Shown piece after piece: positions 36,407-39,014 of a stretch of 39,014 nt of DNA; the stretch's first letter is position 1, and every line of letters starts with the position of its first letter. This DNA is from Klebsiella pneumoniae (lineage in GTDB: Bacteria > Verrucomicrobiota > Verrucomicrobiia > Limisphaerales > SXTU01), in NCBI GenBank assembly GCA_943330855.2, contig CALQJI020000048.1, forward strand, positions 1 to 39,014, given 5' to 3'. A program made the position numbers and the translations under genes. The notes under the pieces were generated by a model that did no database searches, was not told where the DNA came from, and saw nothing but the letters and a program-made list of their open reading frames with translations.

Positions 36407-36892
36407 ATGAACAACTCTCCGACCAAACCCGTTGCTCTCCCCTTGCTGTCGTTCGGGCTGGCACTCGGTCTCGGAGCCTGCGCCCCGTCGAGACGCTCCA
36501 TTCTCACCGCCGTGCCGACGGGCAAGAAGCCCGGTGGTGTCGCATCAGCTCTAGCTCCGGCTCCGAAGCAAAACACCGAACCGAGCAAAGGCCCGCCTCC
36601 GGGCGGACTCGGTGGCAAGGGCGGCAAAGGTGGTGAAAAAGGCGGCGGTGGTTTCGGCATCGAGACCCCCACGGACCGGAGCGCGGGCGTCCCTCCCGCA
36701 GCCGTCGCACGTAGCCTCCGGGCTGTGCCCCCAAAGCCTCATGCGAATCACCCGCTGCGTTCTGGAATGCCGCGCTCCGGGGCACTCCTCGAATGCGCCC
36801 CCGACGGCCTCTGCCGCATGACATGCCTTGTGTTACGCCAAAGCAGTGGGGAGAGTTTCGGGAGTTATGAGTTCCGTGCCGGACCTTGCTGA
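36407..36892 (+). CDS. Small Gly-rich lipoprotein with a repeat-derived tail
   Basis: 161 aa: lipoprotein signal (LGLALGLGAC, lipobox LGAC with C25), a short Pro/Lys region, and a Gly/Lys-rich segment (PPPGGLGGKGGKGGEKGG, about 64-81). From about residue 90 the protein is encoded by the dispersed 130-bp repeat (DRSAGVPPAAVARSL...), so the original C-terminus is probably replaced or the real protein was shorter. Starts 4 bp after the hydrolase fragment and overlaps the start of the YfhO-like gene by 26 bp. Similar tiny Gly-rich lipoproteins are common and uncharacterised. Confidence 0.55.
   Translation: MNNSPTKPVALPLLSFGLALGLGACAPSRRSILTAVPTGKKPGGVASALAPAPKQNTEPSKGPPPGGLGGKGGKGGEKGGGGFGIETPTDRSAGVPPAAVARSLRAVPPKPHANHPLRSGMPRSGALLECAPDGLCRMTCLVLRQSSGESFGSYEFRAGPC
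36678..36805 (+). repeat. About 130-bp dispersed repeat (RSAGVPPAA family), copy 2
   Basis: Contains GGAGCGCGGGCGTCCCTCCC, GGGCTGTGCCCCC, GCGAATCACCCGCTGCG and CGCGCTCCGGGGCACTCC in the same order as the copy at 23351-23485 on the other strand. It begins with the same GGAGCGCGG outer arm as the shorter REP elements. Confidence 0.75.
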
Positions 36893-39014
36893 ACCTTCGT
36901 GGTGTCACGGCTTGTTTGCTGCCCGGTGGCGGCTATTGCCAGCCAGCGCGTTTGCCTGCGTCAGCGCTTTGCTGTTTGCGTTGTTCATGGTGCTGGGGGC
37001 GCACCCATTCACGGAGACAATCGACTGGGTCTTGCACGGCGAGCCCAATCTGCACTTTTTGAAGGCGGGTCTTATGGCGGGCGAACTTCCGTGGTGGAAC
37101 CCGCACGTGGGACTGGGTCGTCCGTATGTCTCCGATTTGCAGAGCGCTGTGTGCTATCCGCCGACCTATCTGCTGCTCGTGGGTAAAGTTGTCGGCCCGG
37201 GAATGTTCATTGGTCTGCACTCGTTTCTGTTGATTTTGGGGATGCACCTACTTTGCCGGCAACTTGGCGGGCGTGGCGTTTTTGGTTTGCTGGCGGGGTG
37301 TGCGCTCCTGGCCTCGATGGGATTTGGCGGGCGGTTGCTGGTTGGACACACGTTCTATTTCGCCGGGCTGTGCTATCTCCCGATGCTGTTGGGCGCGCTG
37401 GTTAAACTCCGGCTGCGCCCCACGACTCGGCGGATCGGCACGCTTGGAGTGTTGCTGGCGCTCCAGTTTCTAACCGGACACCCGCAGGTATTCTGGAACA
37501 CCGTTTTTGGCCTTGGATTGTTGCTCACCGGACTGCTGTTTCGACGCGCACCCGCGATTGCTTGGAAACGACTCCCGCGAATCATCACGGGGCTTGGCGC
37601 AGCGTTGCTGCTCGCGGCGGGCGTTTCCGCGATTGCGTGGCTGCCCTTTCTGGACCTGATTGCCGAGGGGAACCGGCAGGCTGCCACGCTGAAGTCCGCT
37701 TCCTTTGGGCAATTTGGGTCCGACTCAGCTTTTGGAATCGTAACGAACCCACCGATGCGCCAGATCAATTGGGAGCATAATTATCAACTGGGCTTCGCGT
37801 GGACCGTGCCGGGACTGATCGGCTTGGCCATGCTGCGAAGCATCGCCATGCGAGGGCTGCTGTTCATGGGCGCGCTCGCGTTTTGGTTTTCGTTTGGGCA
37901 GGAGAGTTGGCTCTTCCGATTCTGCTTCGACTTCCTTCCCGGAGCCAGTTCCTTCCGGCTGCCGGCACGCACCAACGTCCTGCCCATGCTGGCACTGACA
38001 ACTGCCGCCGCCCTATTTCTGAGCCGTTCGAGACCGTCGCCCGCGCTGCCTTGGGCTGGGCTGGCGACCGTCGGCATATTGATGGCTGGATTGATGGGAA
38101 GGTATCCATACGAGGGTCCACCAGCGCAGATCGGAAGGGCAGCACCCATGACGGCGCTACTTGTGGCAGCGGGGGCGATTTATGTTTGGAAGCGCCGCAG
38201 CGGCCGGGTTTCCGTGGTGTCACTCGCGGCGCTGCTCCTCTGGGTGGGGCTGCAGATCACGGAACTGTCCGGGGCCTATGCCCGGTATGCCCTCCTCTAT
38301 TCATACAAGGTGGTCTTCGCCGCCACCTACGAATTTTCCGTGGCGAAACAGTTGCGGGACCTGCAGTCCGCCTCGCAGTCAGGTTTTCCGCTCCGGGTGA
38401 TGGGGCCAAGCGATCTGGTGCCGCCGAATTTGGGAATGCGCGACGGTTGGACCCATGTGGATTCCTACACCGCGCTGTTCCTGAGGCGGCCGTGGAATTA
38501 CCTACACCGTGCGGCTGGCGCCGAGGCTTCCCCGTTCCTCAACGCTTCACTGGCCCCGGGGTTCTATGCCCAGCCATATTTCTCCACTCCTAATCTGAGT
38601 TTGAACCTGGCGTTGGACCTTCGCACCGGGGCCGTCCTAGTGAACACCAACCCGGTGCCGCGACTTTGGATTACGTTTCAACCGCGCTTGGTTGGCCGGC
38701 CTGAAGAAGCCTTGGCCGCCGTCACCAACCGGCTCGATCTCCCACGCGAGGGCGTCATCGAGTCCGCCTTGCCGTCGCCTGCGCTGACAACGGGCGAGGC
38801 AACGGGCAGCGCTTCCACCCTTCGCTTCCGGCACAGCGAAATCGAAGTCAAATGCCAGCTCTCCCATCCGGGCCTGCTCGTGTTGAACGAGGCGTGGTTT
38901 CCGGGCTGGCACACCGTGGTCGCGGGTCAGCGAATCGAAAGCCAGCCGGTGAATTACTGGATGCGCGGCTTTGCGCTCCCGGCTGGCGAGCACACGCTCA
39001 AGTTGCAGTTCCGC
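36867..39014 (+). CDS. YfhO-like polytopic membrane protein (3' end outside window)
   Basis: An open frame of 716 codons from ATG 36867 to the window edge with no stop. Start supported by GGGGAGAG and GGAG just upstream. The protein has about ten hydrophobic segments, beginning with ACVSALLFALFMVLGAHPF, with a conserved-type luminal loop (GELPWWNPHVGLGRPYVSDL, QSAVCYPPTYL) and TGHPQVFWNTVFGL. The later part is a soluble beta-rich region with PRLWITFQPRLV and LVLNEAWFPGWHTVVAG. This organisation (WNP and YPP loops, then an E-x-x-FPGW segment) matches YfhO/GT-C-type glycosyltransferase-like membrane proteins, some of which modify cell-envelope polymers. Exact substrate unknown. Confidence 0.85.
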   Translation, partial: MSSVPDLAEPSWCHGLFAARWRLLPASAFACVSALLFALFMVLGAHPFTETIDWVLHGEPNLHFLKAGLMAGELPWWNPHVGLGRPYVSDLQSAVCYPPTYLLLVGKVVGPGMFIGLHSFLLILGMHLLCRQLGGRGVFGLLAGCALLASMGFGGRLLVGHTFYFAGLCYLPMLLGALVKLRLRPTTRRIGTLGVLLALQFLTGHPQVFWNTVFGLGLLLTGLLFRRAPAIAWKRLPRIITGLGAALLLAAGVSAIAWLPFLDLIAEGNRQAATLKSASFGQFGSDSAFGIVTNPPMRQINWEHNYQLGFAWTVPGLIGLAMLRSIAMRGLLFMGALAFWFSFGQESWLFRFCFDFLPGASSFRLPARTNVLPMLALTTAAALFLSRSRPSPALPWAGLATVGILMAGLMGRYPYEGPPAQIGRAAPMTALLVAAGAIYVWKRRSGRVSVVSLAALLLWVGLQITELSGAYARYALLYSYKVVFAATYEFSVAKQLRDLQSASQSGFPLRVMGPSDLVPPNLGMRDGWTHVDSYTALFLRRPWNYLHRAAGAEASPFLNASLAPGFYAQPYFSTPNLSLNLALDLRTGAVLVNTNPVPRLWITFQPRLVGRPEEALAAVTNRLDLPREGVIESALPSPALTTGEATGSASTLRFRHSEIEVKCQLSHPGLLVLNEAWFPGWHTVVAGQRIESQPVNYWMRGFALPAGEHTLKLQFR

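Overview
The window is a GC-rich chromosomal segment from a bacterium that is most likely a member of Verrucomicrobiota (Pedosphaera/Limisphaera-like), with Planctomycetota as the alternative. The lineage is inferred from gene content: a Planctomycete-type cytochrome C/DUF1549/DUF1553 protein, a Tat-exported Gfo/Idh/MocA oxidoreductase, secreted Ig-like/RCC1-repeat proteins, a YfhO-type membrane protein, and many dispersed palindromic and short-word repeats. No RNA gene, insertion sequence with a transposase, CRISPR array or prophage was seen.

Layout. 1-121: tail of an unidentified gene. 209-3991: a DUF11-repeat envelope protein (-), a lipoprotein-type Cu/Zn superoxide dismutase (+) with a strong terminator, and a Tat-exported oxidoreductase (+). 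4098-12988 (-): a fatty-acid utilisation operon in the order patatin lipase, PaaK-like acyl-CoA ligase, thiolase, FadB/FadJ-type bifunctional enzyme and VLCAD-type acyl-CoA dehydrogenase. Most junctions overlap (two ATGA junctions), and a terminator closes the operon. Together these genes would release fatty acids, activate them and carry out beta-oxidation. 13221-23288 (-): the DUF1549/DUF1553 cytochrome, RsmI, a VIT/VWA protein, an M81 (MlrC-like) peptidase, an RraA-like protein and a small secreted protein. 23601-28980 (+): a small exported protein, a large Ig/RCC1/PPC-like secreted protein split by a frameshift, and an alpha/beta-hydrolase. 29077-30437: an uncharacterised gene in an AT-rich setting, a MITE-like element and a nine-unit 21-bp minisatellite. 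30438-35658 (+): a three-gene surface cassette made of a 15-residue-repeat protein, a secreted protein and a probable outer-membrane barrel. 35701-39014: a truncated gamma-carbonic anhydrase fused head-on to the 3' end of a second hydrolase copy, a small lipoprotein, and a YfhO-like membrane protein that runs off the end.

The strongest unexplained theme is repeat invasion of coding sequence. Palindromes or short-word satellites of the kind usually found between genes lie in frame inside at least five genes: the fadJ linker, three sites in the DUF1549 gene, the RsmI tail, the signal-peptide region at 33601-33739, and the lipoprotein tail at 36678-36805. This resembles the Rickettsia palindromic elements. 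Other notable points are the 21-bp minisatellite upstream of the surface cassette, the large internal duplication of the surface protein, and the head-to-head deletion fusion near 36152.
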